Position numbers and translations under genes: made by a program. A DNA stretch of 64,000 nt, taken from contig NZ_JACJTQ010000021.1 in the NCBI RefSeq assembly GCF_014698735.1, positions 1 through 64,000 on the forward strand, in the 5' to 3' direction. Positions within the stretch are counted from its first letter, which is position 1; each line of letters begins with the position of its first letter. The notes beneath the pieces were generated by a model. It worked only from the letters and a program-made list of their open reading frames with translations, did no database searches and was not told where the DNA came from. Below are positions 26,601 through 36,221 of this stretch, one piece after another. This DNA is from Anabaena catenula FACHB-362 (lineage in GTDB: Bacteria; Cyanobacteriota; Cyanobacteriia; Cyanobacteriales; Nostocaceae).

Positions 26601-28130
26601 ATGGTCAGTCTGCTAGAAAATCCCCTACGCGTTGGTCTACAACAGCAAGGGATGCCCGAACCCCAAATTATAGTTATCTTTGGCGCTTCCGGGGATCTTA
26701 CCTGGCGCAAACTAGTACCAGCACTGTACAAATTGCGGAGAGAAAGACGTATTCCTCCAGAAACCACCATTGTTGGTGTAGCACGTCGAGAATGGAGCCA
26801 TGAGTACTTCCGCGAGCAAATGCAGAAGGGCATGGAAGAAGCTCATAGTAGTGTCGAACTAGGGGAACTGTGGCAAGACTTTTCTCAAGGTTTATTCTAC
26901 TGTCCTGGGAATATAGACGACCCGGAAAGTTACCAAAAACTGAAAACCTTATTAAGTGAATTAGACGAGAAACGGGGAACAAGGGGAAACCGAATGTTCT
27001 ACCTTTCCGTTGCCCCTAACTTCTTTCCTGAAGCTATCAAACAGCTAGGGGGAGGGGGAATGCTAGACGATCCCTACAAACATCGTTTGGTTATTGAAAA
27101 ACCCTTTGGTCGGGATTTGGCTTCTGCCCAAAGTCTGAACCAAATAGTGCAGAAATATTGCAAAGAAAACCAAGTCTACCGCATTGACCACTACTTAGGT
27201 AAAGAAACAGTTCAAAACTTGCTGGTGTTCCGTTTTGCTAACGCCATTTTTGAACCCTTGTGGAATCGCCAATTTGTTGACCACGTACAAATTACCGTAG
27301 CGGAAACAGTAGGCGTTGAAGACCGGGCTGGTTACTATGAAAGCGCCGGCGCACTGCGGGATATGTTGCAAAATCACCTCATGCAACTTTACTGCTTGAC
27401 GGCAATGGAAGCACCCAATTCAATGGATGCTGACAGTATCCGCACAGAAAAAGTTAAAGTACTACAGGCTACTCGTCTAGCTGATATTCATAATCTCTCA
27501 CGTTCGGCAATTCGTGGGCAGTATAGTGCTGGCTGGATGAAAGGACAACCAGTAGCTGGGTATCGGGAAGAACCGGGAGTAGATCCCAACTCAACAACAC
27601 CCACCTATGTAGCGATGAAGTTCATGGTGGATAACTGGCGCTGGAAGGGTGTTCCTTTCTACCTCAGAACAGGGAAGCGGATGCCGAAAAAGGTGAGCGA
27701 AATTGCCATTCACTTCCGCGAAGTTCCTTCCAAAATGTTTACTTCCGCTGCTCAACAGACCAACGCCAACATTTTGACCATGCGAATTCAGCCGAATGAA
27801 GGCATTTCCCTGCGCTTTGATGTGAAAATGCCAGGGGCAGAATTCCGCACTCGTGCCGTTGATATGGACTTTAGTTATGGTTCCTTTGGCATCCAAGCTA
27901 CTTCTGATGCCTATGACCGCCTGTTCCTCGATTGTATGATGGGCGACCAAACACTCTTCACACGGGCAGACGAAGTGGAAGCAGCTTGGCAGGTAGTCAC
28001 ACCAGCCCTTTCCGTGTGGGACGCACCGGCAGATCCTACCACCGTTCCTCAATACGAAGCCGGTACTTGGGAACCAGCAGAAGCAGAATTCTTGATTAAC
28101 CAAGATGGTCGCCGTTGGCGCAGACTCTAA
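26601..28130 (+). CDS. zwf: Glucose-6-phosphate 1-dehydrogenase
   Basis: A 509-residue enzyme, the first step of the oxidative pentose phosphate pathway; it makes NADPH and 6-phosphogluconolactone. The nucleotide-binding [18 protein letters not shown] is near the N-terminus and the substrate-site [19 protein letters not shown] lies mid-protein; VIEKPFGRD and [11 protein letters not shown] also match the family. In heterocysts this reaction supplies reductant for nitrogenase, and in vegetative cells it is used in the dark. The partner OpcA, encoded next, activates this enzyme. Cysteines in the N-terminal half are few, in line with redox control via OpcA and thioredoxin. Third gene of the cluster. 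Confidence 0.97.
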   Translation: MVSLLENPLRVGLQQQGMPEPQIIVIFGASGDLTWRKLVPALYKLRRERRIPPETTIVGVARREWSHEYFREQMQKGMEEAHSSVELGELWQDFSQGLFYCPGNIDDPESYQKLKTLLSELDEKRGTRGNRMFYLSVAPNFFPEAIKQLGGGGMLDDPYKHRLVIEKPFGRDLASAQSLNQIVQKYCKENQVYRIDHYLGKETVQNLLVFRFANAIFEPLWNRQFVDHVQITVAETVGVEDRAGYYESAGALRDMLQNHLMQLYCLTAMEAPNSMDADSIRTEKVKVLQATRLADIHNLSRSAIRGQYSAGWMKGQPVAGYREEPGVDPNSTTPTYVAMKFMVDNWRWKGVPFYLRTGKRMPKKVSEIAIHFREVPSKMFTSAAQQTNANILTMRIQPNEGISLRFDVKMPGAEFRTRAVDMDFSYGSFGIQATSDAYDRLFLDCMMGDQTLFTRADEVEAAWQVVTPALSVWDAPADPTTVPQYEAGTWEPAEAEFLINQDGRRWRRL

Positions 28131-28240
28131 GAATAAAGTCATTAGTCATTAGTCATTGGTCATTAGTAAAAGTAGATGACTTAATGACTAATTACAACTG
28201 ACAAATAACCACTGATAACTGACAAAATCCAAAATAGACT

Positions 28241-29617
28241 ATGGCTACACAAGCTCCAACAATTTTTTCACTACAAGCACCTAAGGATGTTTCGCTCACA
28301 GAAATAGAAGCGGAATTAACTCAAATCTGGCAAAGTTATGGTATTACAGGCGATGACGGTGGACTACCTGCTGCAACCCGCGCTACGACATTTACTTTGG
28401 TGGTTTATGAACCGGAAGAAACCCAGTATTTGTTAGCTGCAACAGGCTTTTACAACGGTCCCATCGATGGTATTTTGGGGCCACAAACAGACGCAGCATT
28501 GCGGGAAGTACAAAAAAAGCATGAATTACCAGAAACTGGTACTGCCACACCGGAAACTCTCACGGTTTTACGGGAAGAATACTTCAAAAAGCAGCACAGC
28601 GGACCACAGGGAGATAATCATGGCGCGGCTATGGGCTATACTTTCAGCGCCACTAGTCCTACCATTGCTGATGAAATCGCGCTCCGTAACCCTTGCCGCA
28701 TTATTGCTTTGTGTCCCATTGCTGGGGAAGATGAGGGGGTAAAGGCGCAAGTTTCCGCCTATTGTCCAATTCAAAAGCAATCTTCCAGTACACTAGTTTG
28801 CTGTGAATACATTACTCTCACAGGGACTGTGGCAGCTTTGGAAAGAGTTGGAGGGATGATTCCAGCTTTGTTAATTGGTGGTTTGCCTAAGTTTTTGTGG
28901 TGGAAGGCTACACCAGATGCTCATAACCCTTTGTTTAAAAGGTTAGCAGCAGTTTGTAATAATGTGATTGTTGATTCTTGCAACTTTAATACTCCAGAAG
29001 ATGATTTATTGACTTTGCAAGAATTGGTAGAAACGGGTGTACCTCTGGCTGATTTGAACTGGCGGCGTTTGGCTGCATGGCAAGAGTTAACTGCTGAAGC
29101 TTATGATGCACCTCAGCGTCGTGCTGGTTTGAGAGAAATTGACCGTGTAGCTATTGATTACGAAAAGGGCAACCCTGCTCAAGGTTTGCTGTTTTTGGGT
29201 TGGTTGGCAAGTCGGTTGGAATGGCAGGCTGTTTCTTATTCAAAGGAAACAGGTGATTATGATATCACTCGCGTTCGTTTTTTGGCTCAAGACCAAAAAC
29301 AAATAGAAGCAGAATTAGCAGGTGTTCCCATTGCTGATATTGGTGACATTGTTGGTGATTTGATTGCTTTGCGCTTGAGTTCTACTAATCTTCAAGCTAA
29401 TTGCGGAACTTTAATTTGCTCGGAAACGGGTGGTTGTATGCGGATGGAAACTCACGGTGGCGCTCAGTCTGCTGGTTTGTTTCAACAGGTAAGTTCTCTT
29501 TCGGAACAGAAAGCAGAAGTTTTGTTGAGTCAACAGGTACAACGCTGGGGTCGTGAGGCTTTATTTGAGGAAAGTTTGGCGGTGATAGCACAAACTTTGA
29601 AGTTGGAAAATCGATAA
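28241..29617 (+). CDS. opcA: Glucose-6-phosphate dehydrogenase assembly protein OpcA
   Basis: A 458-residue protein that activates and helps assemble G6PDH. Residues about 60-115 look like a peptidoglycan-binding-type (PG_binding_1) fold: LAATGFYNGPIDGILGPQTD followed by ALREVQKKHELPETG. This is not a cell-wall context, so the fold is probably reused. The C-terminal OpcA domain follows, with PCRIIALCPIAGED, CCEYITLTG, PALLIGGLPKFLWWKATPD and RLAAWQELTAEAYDAPQRR, then cysteine-bearing NCGTLICSETGGCMRMETHG, which may carry redox control. The last gene of the fbp-tal-zwf-opcA cluster, 110 bases after zwf; a strong terminator follows. Confidence 0.95.
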   Translation: MATQAPTIFSLQAPKDVSLTEIEAELTQIWQSYGITGDDGGLPAATRATTFTLVVYEPEETQYLLAATGFYNGPIDGILGPQTDAALREVQKKHELPETGTATPETLTVLREEYFKKQHSGPQGDNHGAAMGYTFSATSPTIADEIALRNPCRIIALCPIAGEDEGVKAQVSAYCPIQKQSSSTLVCCEYITLTGTVAALERVGGMIPALLIGGLPKFLWWKATPDAHNPLFKRLAAVCNNVIVDSCNFNTPEDDLLTLQELVETGVPLADLNWRRLAAWQELTAEAYDAPQRRAGLREIDRVAIDYEKGNPAQGLLFLGWLASRLEWQAVSYSKETGDYDITRVRFLAQDQKQIEAELAGVPIADIGDIVGDLIALRLSSTNLQANCGTLICSETGGCMRMETHGGAQSAGLFQQVSSLSEQKAEVLLSQQVQRWGREALFEESLAVIAQTLKLENR

Positions 29618-29641
29618 TTGGTAATTTATTCCTCACTTTTT

Positions 29642-29676
29642 TACCCTCTTGCTGTGATGTAAGGGGGTATTTTTTA
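29642..29676 (+). terminator. Rho-independent terminator after opcA
   Basis: TACCCTCTT pairs with AAGGGGGTA (one T-G pair) around a 10-base loop, followed by a run of six T. It lies 24 bases after the opcA stop and ends the fbp-tal-zwf-opcA cluster. Confidence 0.8.
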
Positions 29677-29704
29677 TCACTGATTTAACAGATTTAAGGA
29701 TTTC

Positions 29705-29762
29705 ACGGAATGAAGGATTTTTTGGGAAATGAAAGGGTTTAATTCATTATCAAAGAACTCAG
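29705..29762. repeat. 58-bp direct repeat, copy 1
   Basis: Identical to 29927-29984. The two copies flank 164 bases that contain a GGTTGGG/CAACCC-rich dispersed repeat (from about 29770 to 29890). Confidence 0.85.
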
Positions 29763-29926
29763 TTTTTGTAGGTTGGGTTAAGCGACAGCGCAACCCAACA
29801 AAAGTCCGTAAATGTTGGGTTTCCTAATGTCAAACGCCATTCGCCACAAGCCGGGAAACCCGTCCAAAGCGATGGCTCCCCAACCTACCTAATTTAATGT
29901 TTTTAGCTTAACCGACAAGTATTGGG

Positions 29927-29984
29927 ACGGAATGAAGGATTTTTTGGGAAATGAAAGGGTTTAATTCATTATCAAAGAACTCAG
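29927..29984. repeat. 58-bp direct repeat, copy 2
   Basis: Perfect copy of 29705-29762. The second copy ends about 75 bases upstream of cbiA, so it may carry part of that gene's control region. Confidence 0.85.
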
Positions 29985-30058
29985 AATTGAGGTTATTCGC
30001 TAAAACTAGATAATTGGCGTTTATAGTAAAAATGTGAATGAAATAATTCTAATTACCA

Positions 30059-31447
30059 ATGTCAATAATCATTGCTGGAGAACGTAGCGGGGTGGGTAAG
30101 ACAACTGTGACACTTACCCTTTTAGCGTCTTTGTGCCGTCGTGGTGCAAAGGTGCAATCTTTTAAAGTGGGGCCAGACTATATTGATCCGATGTTTCATC
30201 AGTATGTTACTGGTCGTGCTTGTCGGAATTTAGACGCTGTGCTGACTTCGGCAAGTTATGTCCAAGAATGTTTTCATCGTCATTCCCCAAGGTGCGAATA
30301 TGCTCTAGTTGAGGGGGTAATGGGTTTATTTGATGGGGTGAAGGGGACTGGAGAAGAAAATCAACTACCAACTGATTTTGCGAGTACCGCGCACGTTGCA
30401 CGGTTATTAGACATACCTGTGATTTTGGTGATTGATTGTAGTCGGTTGTCTGGTTCGGTGGCTGCGATCGCACATGGTTATTGTTCTTTGGATAGTAGAA
30501 TTAAAATTGCTGGGTTAGTGTTGAATCGGGTGGGAAGCGATCGCCATTTATCCCTGCTCAAAGATTCCCTAAAACCGCTACAATTACCGATTCTCGGCGT
30601 TTTACGAAGACAAGATAACATCACTATACCCGACCGTCATCTTGGTTTAGTCCCCACATCTGAATTACCACAATTGAATGATGTAGTCAATCGCTTGGCA
30701 GATTTAGGCGATAATTGCTTTGATTGGCAAAGATTATTACCACTACTTCAAGTATCTCCAATTTCAGTTATTAATCCTCAATCTCCCAAATCAAAAATCC
30801 CCAATCTCAAATCTCAAATCAGAATCGCAGTTGCACGAGATCAAGCTTTTAATTTTTACTATCAAGACAATTTAGATTTACTGGAACAATTAGGTGCAGA
30901 ATTAGTTTTTTGGAGTCCTTTGGAAAATACAGAATTCCCAAAAAATATCCAAGGACTTTATTTTGGTGGTGGATTTCCCGAAGTATTTGCACAACAATTA
31001 GCCGCAAATACCAGCGTTATTAAAGAAGTAAAAAAAGCTATTTTAGCCGGAATTCCCACAATTGCAGAATGCGGAGGATTGATGTATTTAAGTGAAAATA
31101 TTATTGATTTTGAAGGTAAATCTTGGTCGATGGTGGGAATTTTACCAACATCGGCACAAATGGATAAAAAGTTAACTTTAGGATATCGTCATGGGATAGC
31201 TTTACAAAATAGTTTCTTATTCGATGCTGGAACAAATATTTATGGACATGAGTTTCATCGTTCTCATTTAATTACTAATTCTTCACAACCATTATTTGAT
31301 ACATATCGTTATGATTGTGAAGAAAATACAGGATTTGAAGGTTGGAATTTACCTAATGTTCATGCTTCATACATTCATCAACATTGGGGAGAAAGTGTAG
31401 AAATTCCCCAAATGTTTCTGCAACAAGCTCAAAAATTTGGTGAATAA
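30059..31447 (+). CDS. cbiA: Cobyrinic acid a,c-diamide synthase
   Basis: A 462-residue ATP- and glutamine-dependent enzyme that amidates the a and c side chains of cobyrinate in cobalamin synthesis. The N-terminal P-loop is AGERSGVGKTTVTLTLLASL, followed by FKVGPDYIDPMFH, GRACRNLDAVL, VEGVMGLFDGVKG and VILVIDCSRLSGS. The C-terminal class I glutamine amidotransferase domain shows PTIAECGGLMYLSE with the catalytic Cys, and NVHASYIHQHW. The linker between the two domains is read from a CCCAAATC-type tandem repeat (30774-30824). The gene is on the other side of opcA's terminator and is not part of that operon. It links loosely to the B12-dependent reductase in this window. Confidence 0.95.
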   Translation: MSIIIAGERSGVGKTTVTLTLLASLCRRGAKVQSFKVGPDYIDPMFHQYVTGRACRNLDAVLTSASYVQECFHRHSPRCEYALVEGVMGLFDGVKGTGEENQLPTDFASTAHVARLLDIPVILVIDCSRLSGSVAAIAHGYCSLDSRIKIAGLVLNRVGSDRHLSLLKDSLKPLQLPILGVLRRQDNITIPDRHLGLVPTSELPQLNDVVNRLADLGDNCFDWQRLLPLLQVSPISVINPQSPKSKIPNLKSQIRIAVARDQAFNFYYQDNLDLLEQLGAELVFWSPLENTEFPKNIQGLYFGGGFPEVFAQQLAANTSVIKEVKKAILAGIPTIAECGGLMYLSENIIDFEGKSWSMVGILPTSAQMDKKLTLGYRHGIALQNSFLFDAGTNIYGHEFHRSHLITNSSQPLFDTYRYDCEENTGFEGWNLPNVHASYIHQHWGESVEIPQMFLQQAQKFGE

Positions 31448-31474
31448 AATTTTTCTTACAGGATAACTTAAGAG

Positions 31475-32488
31475 TTATTTATAATTAGCTAAAATTTCTA
31501 TATGACTTAATGCTGCTGATATGGTCACAGGTGTACAATATCCACCGCCATGCCTGGAAATAACTGGACAGGATACTTTTTTAGCTAAATCTAAAACATA
31601 TTTAGTTAATTCTTGAAAGTCTCTATTTGTCCAATCTGTAATGCCTTTACCACAATCATCTCGATGTGAGTCATACCCAGAAAAGATGAAAATTAAATCA
31701 GGATTCCAGGGTAAATTTTCTAAAGCATGACGGAAGGTTGATAAACTTTCATGACTTCGGTAAAATTTCCCATCTAATCCTATTTCTGCAATAATATCTG
31801 GTGTTATTCCCTCAGAAATAAGAGGAATATTACAATGACCAATTTTTTCTGCCATCGTCGTTGTCCCATAGCTTAAATTAGAAGCTTTAGACATATATAT
31901 ATCAACGGCAGTATGGATACTAATGCAATAAACACTATCGTCACAGCTAAAAATTGATTGCGTACCATCTCCATGATGAATATCCCAATCTATAATTAAT
32001 ATTTTATGGAAACCTTGGGACTGAGCATATTTTGCTGCTGTTGCTAAAGGGTTAAGTAAACAATATCCATGTCCCCAGTTTCTATGTGCATGATGTCCTC
32101 CTAAACAAAAACAGTAGGCACGTTCTAAACGTCCTCTTTTTATTTCATCTATAGCAGCAAATATTCCCCCCAAGCCATATACATAACCGGGTAGGCAATA
32201 TTCAAACCCTTCGCATTCAATACCCATAAGTGGTAAGGAACGCAATGATTCATTAAGTGGTTTTCCCAATGCCTTGAAAATTAACTTTTGTAGATAATCA
32301 TGACTATGAACTCGCAGATATTCACTATATTTAACTTTCTTAACAGGCAAAGATGGATAAATAGTGATTTTTTTAGAAATTTCTTGTCTGATGTGATTGT
32401 AATGAGGAAATGAATAACCTACAAAAGAAATCGAATTAATTGCTTTAGAGGTTTGGCAGGTGTGCGGATGAAAATAAGTGGCAAACAT
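31475..32488 (-). CDS. Histone deacetylase family protein
   Basis: A 337-residue zinc hydrolase of the HDAC/AcuC/acetylpolyamine amidohydrolase superfamily. Motifs: HPHTCQTSKAI at the N-terminus, LGGHHAHRNWGHGYCLLNP (tandem histidines), ILIIDWDIHHGDGTQSIF (Asp and His zinc ligands), IFIFSGYDSHRDD (Asp ligand) and SRHGGGYCTP at the end. All zinc ligands and the charge-relay histidines are present, so it should be active; the natural substrate in bacteria is unknown and may be an acetylated protein or small amine. It lies 24 bases after the cNMP-binding gene on the same strand, so a two-gene unit is likely. Confidence 0.92.
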   Translation of the reverse strand: MFATYFHPHTCQTSKAINSISFVGYSFPHYNHIRQEISKKITIYPSLPVKKVKYSEYLRVHSHDYLQKLIFKALGKPLNESLRSLPLMGIECEGFEYCLPGYVYGLGGIFAAIDEIKRGRLERAYCFCLGGHHAHRNWGHGYCLLNPLATAAKYAQSQGFHKILIIDWDIHHGDGTQSIFSCDDSVYCISIHTAVDIYMSKASNLSYGTTTMAEKIGHCNIPLISEGITPDIIAEIGLDGKFYRSHESLSTFRHALENLPWNPDLIFIFSGYDSHRDDCGKGITDWTNRDFQELTKYVLDLAKKVSCPVISRHGGGYCTPVTISAALSHIEILANYK

Positions 32489-32512
32489 ATTGAATTAAGC
32501 AATGACCAATGA

Positions 32513-32938
32513 CTAATGATTAATACTTTCATTCAGTCGGCGAATTATCCGCGATAGTTCACGAATAATATTCACCGCAATTTCTGGAGTTTCTTCAATC
32601 GCATCATAAAGTTGCTCTTGGGTGAGTTCTAAACATTCACAAGGATCTACAGTCGTAGCGGTGGCGGAACGGGGTTGAGTATCAAATACAGCCATTTCCC
32701 CGAAGTATTTCCCTTGCTCAACTTCTGCTAATTTGGTTTCCCCAATATGAACTTTGACTTTACCAGATACAACAATATAGAGCGATCGCCCTTCTTCACC
32801 CTGTTTAAAAATACTGTAATTAGCGGGATATGATAGTTCATTCATCACTGAAGCCAGCCGAACTACAAAATCATCTCGCAATTCATTAAAAATGGGGACG
32901 CGCCGGACAAATAACAACCGATCAACGCTGGTGAGCAT
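32513..32938 (-). CDS. Cyclic nucleotide-binding domain protein
   Basis: A 141-residue protein that is only a CRP-type cNMP-binding domain: NELRDDFVVRLASVMNELSY, IFKQGEEGRSLYIVVSGKVKVHIG, then the phosphate-binding cassette GKYFGEMAVFDTQPRSATAT, which keeps the G-E and R-S residues. There is no helix-turn-helix or other effector domain, so it probably acts by contact with another protein. The C-terminal helices (AVNIIRELSRIIRRLNESIN) complete the C-helix. It is upstream of the HDAC-like gene on the same strand. Confidence 0.9.
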   Translation of the reverse strand: MLTSVDRLLFVRRVPIFNELRDDFVVRLASVMNELSYPANYSIFKQGEEGRSLYIVVSGKVKVHIGETKLAEVEQGKYFGEMAVFDTQPRSATATTVDPCECLELTQEQLYDAIEETPEIAVNIIRELSRIIRRLNESINH

Positions 32939-33372
32939 AATTACTAGTTATTAATCAAACAATCTTTACAAGTTTCAAATCTGAAGTGAGAAGGCGATTA
33001 GCCATATTAACAACGATTTTGACCTAACCCCTTGAGGGTAGATGTAGGGTCTGGAGAATATTATACCAGTTAATCAGTAAGTAGATGATGAGCATGAACA
33101 CTTGTATATTTCCTTGAGAAGTATATCCCTCAGTCTTAGCCATTGGCAGAAAACTGATCCCTAAACCTGTAGTGTTAAGTAACTTTATTTTTACCTTGGT
33201 CATAAAACTGTCTGGAGTATTGATATAATAACTACCACTGTGGGGCATTTAAATAAAGGGTATTTATATCAAGTCCTGCTAATTGTTTATCAAAAAAACT
33301 CTCCGTGTCTCCGTGTCAACCCCTAATCATAAGTATTCAACTGGACAGGATATAATATCCCCATTTGAGACT

Positions 33373-33478
33373 TATAGCAGGTTGCGTAGTTAGGAGGTAC
33401 AAAATCTAAATTGAAACCTATACACAAAGCCAGTTTTACTCCTGACTCCTGACTCCTGACTCCTGAATTCTGCTGTAT
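33373..33478. repeat. MITE-like interspersed repeat, copy B
   Basis: Begins TATAGCAGGTTGC, ends GAATTCTGCTGTAT. It carries the conserved blocks of copy A with small changes and four CTCCTGA units. It sits just upstream of the barrel-like gene at 33513. Confidence 0.75.
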
Positions 33479-33512
33479 GGAACTTTAGCATCTCAACTCA
33501 CGCACATCGGGT

Positions 33513-34505
33513 ATGATTATGTACTTTTTAGAGAATTATTCCCTCATAGAAATTTATAACAATGTACATAGCAAAATTATTCATGAGGATAAATTTACTC
33601 CTAGTCAAGTGACAGTCCTAAGTCCTATAAAAGAATTTCCAACTGTAGGAAAAAAAGAATCAGAAGTTGTAACTCCAATCACTCCCACAGCTATATCAAT
33701 ACCTTCTGATTATTTAACTCAGGCTCCAGAAATCAACGTTGATCAAAATGGTAATCATTTAACAACAGAACCTAGCTACCCAGAGCAAAAGCCTTTTAAA
33801 CCACAAAAGTTACCCTTAGTACTAGAAAATAATAAAGCGCGACCGCTTTCAACTCCCAGTATTACTATGCTGACACCATCTGCTTATGGTAAATCTTGGG
33901 GAAGAGCTTCTATTGCGGTAGGATTACAATCTCGCGCTCGCTTTACCGACAAAGCAGATGGAGTTTTAGGTGTGGGTATAGGCTTAGGTGATGCTAACAA
34001 ATCGGTTGGTTTAGATGTAAATATAGGTATTGTTGATCTGGATTCTTTCCAAGATGGAAACATTAGTTTAAAATTACATCGCCGACTACCAAATGATATG
34101 GCTGTAGCTGTCGGTGTGAAGAATTTTGTAACGTTTGGTGACACCGATGGAGGTACATCTGGTTACGGTGTAGTTACTAAAATGTTTCGCTTACAAGATA
34201 GTGATAGCAAACCTTTTAGTCGCCTTTATGTATCCGCTGGTGTGGGTGGTGGACAGTTTCGTTCAGAATCGGATATTAACAAAAAGATTGATTCAGTTGG
34301 TGTTTTTGGGAGTGTAGCGATGCAAGTTGCAAAACCCGTGAGTGCAATCATTGAATGGTCAGGACAAGATTTAGGCTTGGGTTTATCTGTCGCACCATTT
34401 AAGAAAATTCCTTTAGTAATAACACCAGGAATTAGCGATATTACTGGCAATGCAGGTGATGGTAGCCGCTTTATATTAGGTATCGGTTATAGTCTTTCTT
34501 TTTAG
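33513..34505 (+). CDS. Outer-membrane-like beta-barrel protein, unknown function
   Basis: A 330-residue protein. The C-terminal ~210 residues have the alternating, Gly-rich strand pattern of a small beta-barrel (SWGRASIAVGLQSRARF, GVLGVGIGLGDANKSVGLDV, DMAVAVGVKNFVTFGD, LYVSAGVGGG, DLGLGLSVA) and the protein ends in Phe (GIGYSLSF), as outer-membrane proteins do. The N-terminal ~110 residues are Pro/Thr-rich and low in complexity. No signal peptide is visible at the ATG used, so the true start may be upstream or translocation is unusual. A CHAT protein gene starts 32 bases after its stop and the two are probably cotranscribed. Confidence 0.65.
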   Translation: MIMYFLENYSLIEIYNNVHSKIIHEDKFTPSQVTVLSPIKEFPTVGKKESEVVTPITPTAISIPSDYLTQAPEINVDQNGNHLTTEPSYPEQKPFKPQKLPLVLENNKARPLSTPSITMLTPSAYGKSWGRASIAVGLQSRARFTDKADGVLGVGIGLGDANKSVGLDVNIGIVDLDSFQDGNISLKLHRRLPNDMAVAVGVKNFVTFGDTDGGTSGYGVVTKMFRLQDSDSKPFSRLYVSAGVGGGQFRSESDINKKIDSVGVFGSVAMQVAKPVSAIIEWSGQDLGLGLSVAPFKKIPLVITPGISDITGNAGDGSRFILGIGYSLSF

Positions 34506-34537
34506 TGTAATTTACATCAATATTTAGGATCGGATTG

Positions 34538-36094
34538 ATGAAATTTAATCGTTTATTCTTGTCAATTTTTTTGTCGGTTATTTTAATTCTCGGTTTCTTG
34601 AAATCAGTTCAGGCACAATCGCAAAATCAGTCCGATATCACTAATCCTGATCCCCAAGAGGTTGTTAACCCTGGGAATCAGTCAGATATCACTAATCCTG
34701 ATCCTCAAGAAATTCTTAACCCTAATGATGATAATCAGAATCCTGATAAAATTGTTGTAGATAGAAATGAATTTGATAGAGATTTTTCAGCAGCAACACC
34801 AGAAGAAGCTGTGAAGCAGTTGGAAGAATTACAAGCTTTTCAATTTGGGGCATATTTAGGTACTGACTTTTTTGGAGATATTACTTCAGCAGAAGGGATT
34901 GCTAACAATTTAGCCATTCTTTCTAAAAAAACAAATCGAAAAGCGGCAGTTATTTACGTAACTGCTCTAAAAGACAAATTGAGTCTAATTATGATACCGC
35001 CAATTGAAAATCAAAAAAATATTTCTAGCAATTATAAAAGCTTACAAGTTACAACACAAATTCCTGCATATCAGCCTCAAATTCTCCGCAAAGATATCCA
35101 AGAAGCCAAAAACAGCAATATCCAAAAAGTTGCTAAAGAGTTTAGATCTAAAATTACTAATAATAGACGCAACGATTACTTTAAAAGCGCTCAACAACTC
35201 TATAAGTGGATAATTGAGCCTCTGGAGCCAGCCTTAAAAGCTAATAAAATCAATACCTTAATCTTTTCTCTGGATAGCGGCTTGCGAACTATTCCTATTG
35301 CTGCTTTACATGATGGTAAACAGTTCTTGATTGAAAAATATAGTATTGGTATTATCCCTAGTTTTAGCCTCACAGATACTCGTTATGTTCCTATTGTCAA
35401 TTCGGATATCCTGGCTATGGGGATATCGCAAAGTACAGAAGGACAAGAGCCTTTACCTTCTGTTCCCATAGAAATAGATGCCGTAAGTAAACAAATTTGG
35501 CAAAGTCAGGCTCAGATATTTTTGAATGACGCATCTACCCTAAATAATCTCAAGGCTTTTAGTAATAAACAGAATTATGGGATTATTCACTTAGCAACTC
35601 ATGGTGATTTTAAACCAGGAAAAATCAATAATTCTTATATTCAACTTTGGAATGAAAAAATTAACTTACAGCAGTTGAGAAAGTTATCTCAAGAATTACA
35701 ATGGAGTAAAAATCCTAAAGTAGAAATGTTAGTTTTGAGTGCCTGTAGAACTGCCTTGGGTAGTCAAGAAGTAGAATTAGGATTTTCTGGTTTAGCAGTG
35801 CAGGCAGGGGTAAAATCGGTATTAGGTAGCCTCTGGTATGTGAGTGATCAAGGTTCTCTGGCACTGATGACTAAATTTTACGAGCAGTTAAAGATGACTT
35901 CCTTGCGCTCTGAATCTCTCAGACAAGCTCAGTTAGCCATGCTGAAGGGCGAAGTTCGCATAGCCGATGAACAATTATATCTATCCCCAGAAAAGCGCAT
36001 TTCTCTACCTCCAGAACTGTCTAATTTAGGTAAGATAGACCTATCCCATCCTTACTTTTGGTCTGCTTTCACTATGATTGGTAACTGGAATTAA
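34538..36094 (+). CDS. Secreted CHAT domain (caspase-like) protein
   Basis: A 518-residue protein. A signal peptide (MKFNRLFLSIFLSVILILGF to about residue 26, VQA-QS) is followed by two copies of a short unit NQSDITNPDPQE, then a helical region, then the CHAT domain from about residue 160. It has the His of IIHLATHGDF (about residue 355) and the Cys of VLSACRTALGSQEV (about residue 402), so the His-Cys dyad of CHAT/caspase-fold proteases is intact. The end, GLAVQAGVKSVLGSLWYVSD and HPYFWSAFTMIGNW, is typical. CHAT proteins are often cytoplasmic and tied to TPR proteins; a signal peptide and a barrel-like partner are less usual. Confidence 0.88.
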   Translation: MKFNRLFLSIFLSVILILGFLKSVQAQSQNQSDITNPDPQEVVNPGNQSDITNPDPQEILNPNDDNQNPDKIVVDRNEFDRDFSAATPEEAVKQLEELQAFQFGAYLGTDFFGDITSAEGIANNLAILSKKTNRKAAVIYVTALKDKLSLIMIPPIENQKNISSNYKSLQVTTQIPAYQPQILRKDIQEAKNSNIQKVAKEFRSKITNNRRNDYFKSAQQLYKWIIEPLEPALKANKINTLIFSLDSGLRTIPIAALHDGKQFLIEKYSIGIIPSFSLTDTRYVPIVNSDILAMGISQSTEGQEPLPSVPIEIDAVSKQIWQSQAQIFLNDASTLNNLKAFSNKQNYGIIHLATHGDFKPGKINNSYIQLWNEKINLQQLRKLSQELQWSKNPKVEMLVLSACRTALGSQEVELGFSGLAVQAGVKSVLGSLWYVSDQGSLALMTKFYEQLKMTSLRSESLRQAQLAMLKGEVRIADEQLYLSPEKRISLPPELSNLGKIDLSHPYFWSAFTMIGNWN

Positions 36095-36221
36095 AATAAT
36101 TCGTAATAGTGCCTCCGGTCCCGCTAGGGATACGTAATTCGTAATTACAGCGGTTTGCAACAGGTATTTAACCCCAGGGAATTTGTTAACAGTTACAGCA
36201 GGGAACAGGGGTGTCAAAGGA

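Noticed and set aside
33024-33248. A 74-codon reading frame on the minus strand
   Set aside because: One weak hydrophobic stretch only, no clear ribosome site, mixed composition, and no sign of a family. Probably chance.
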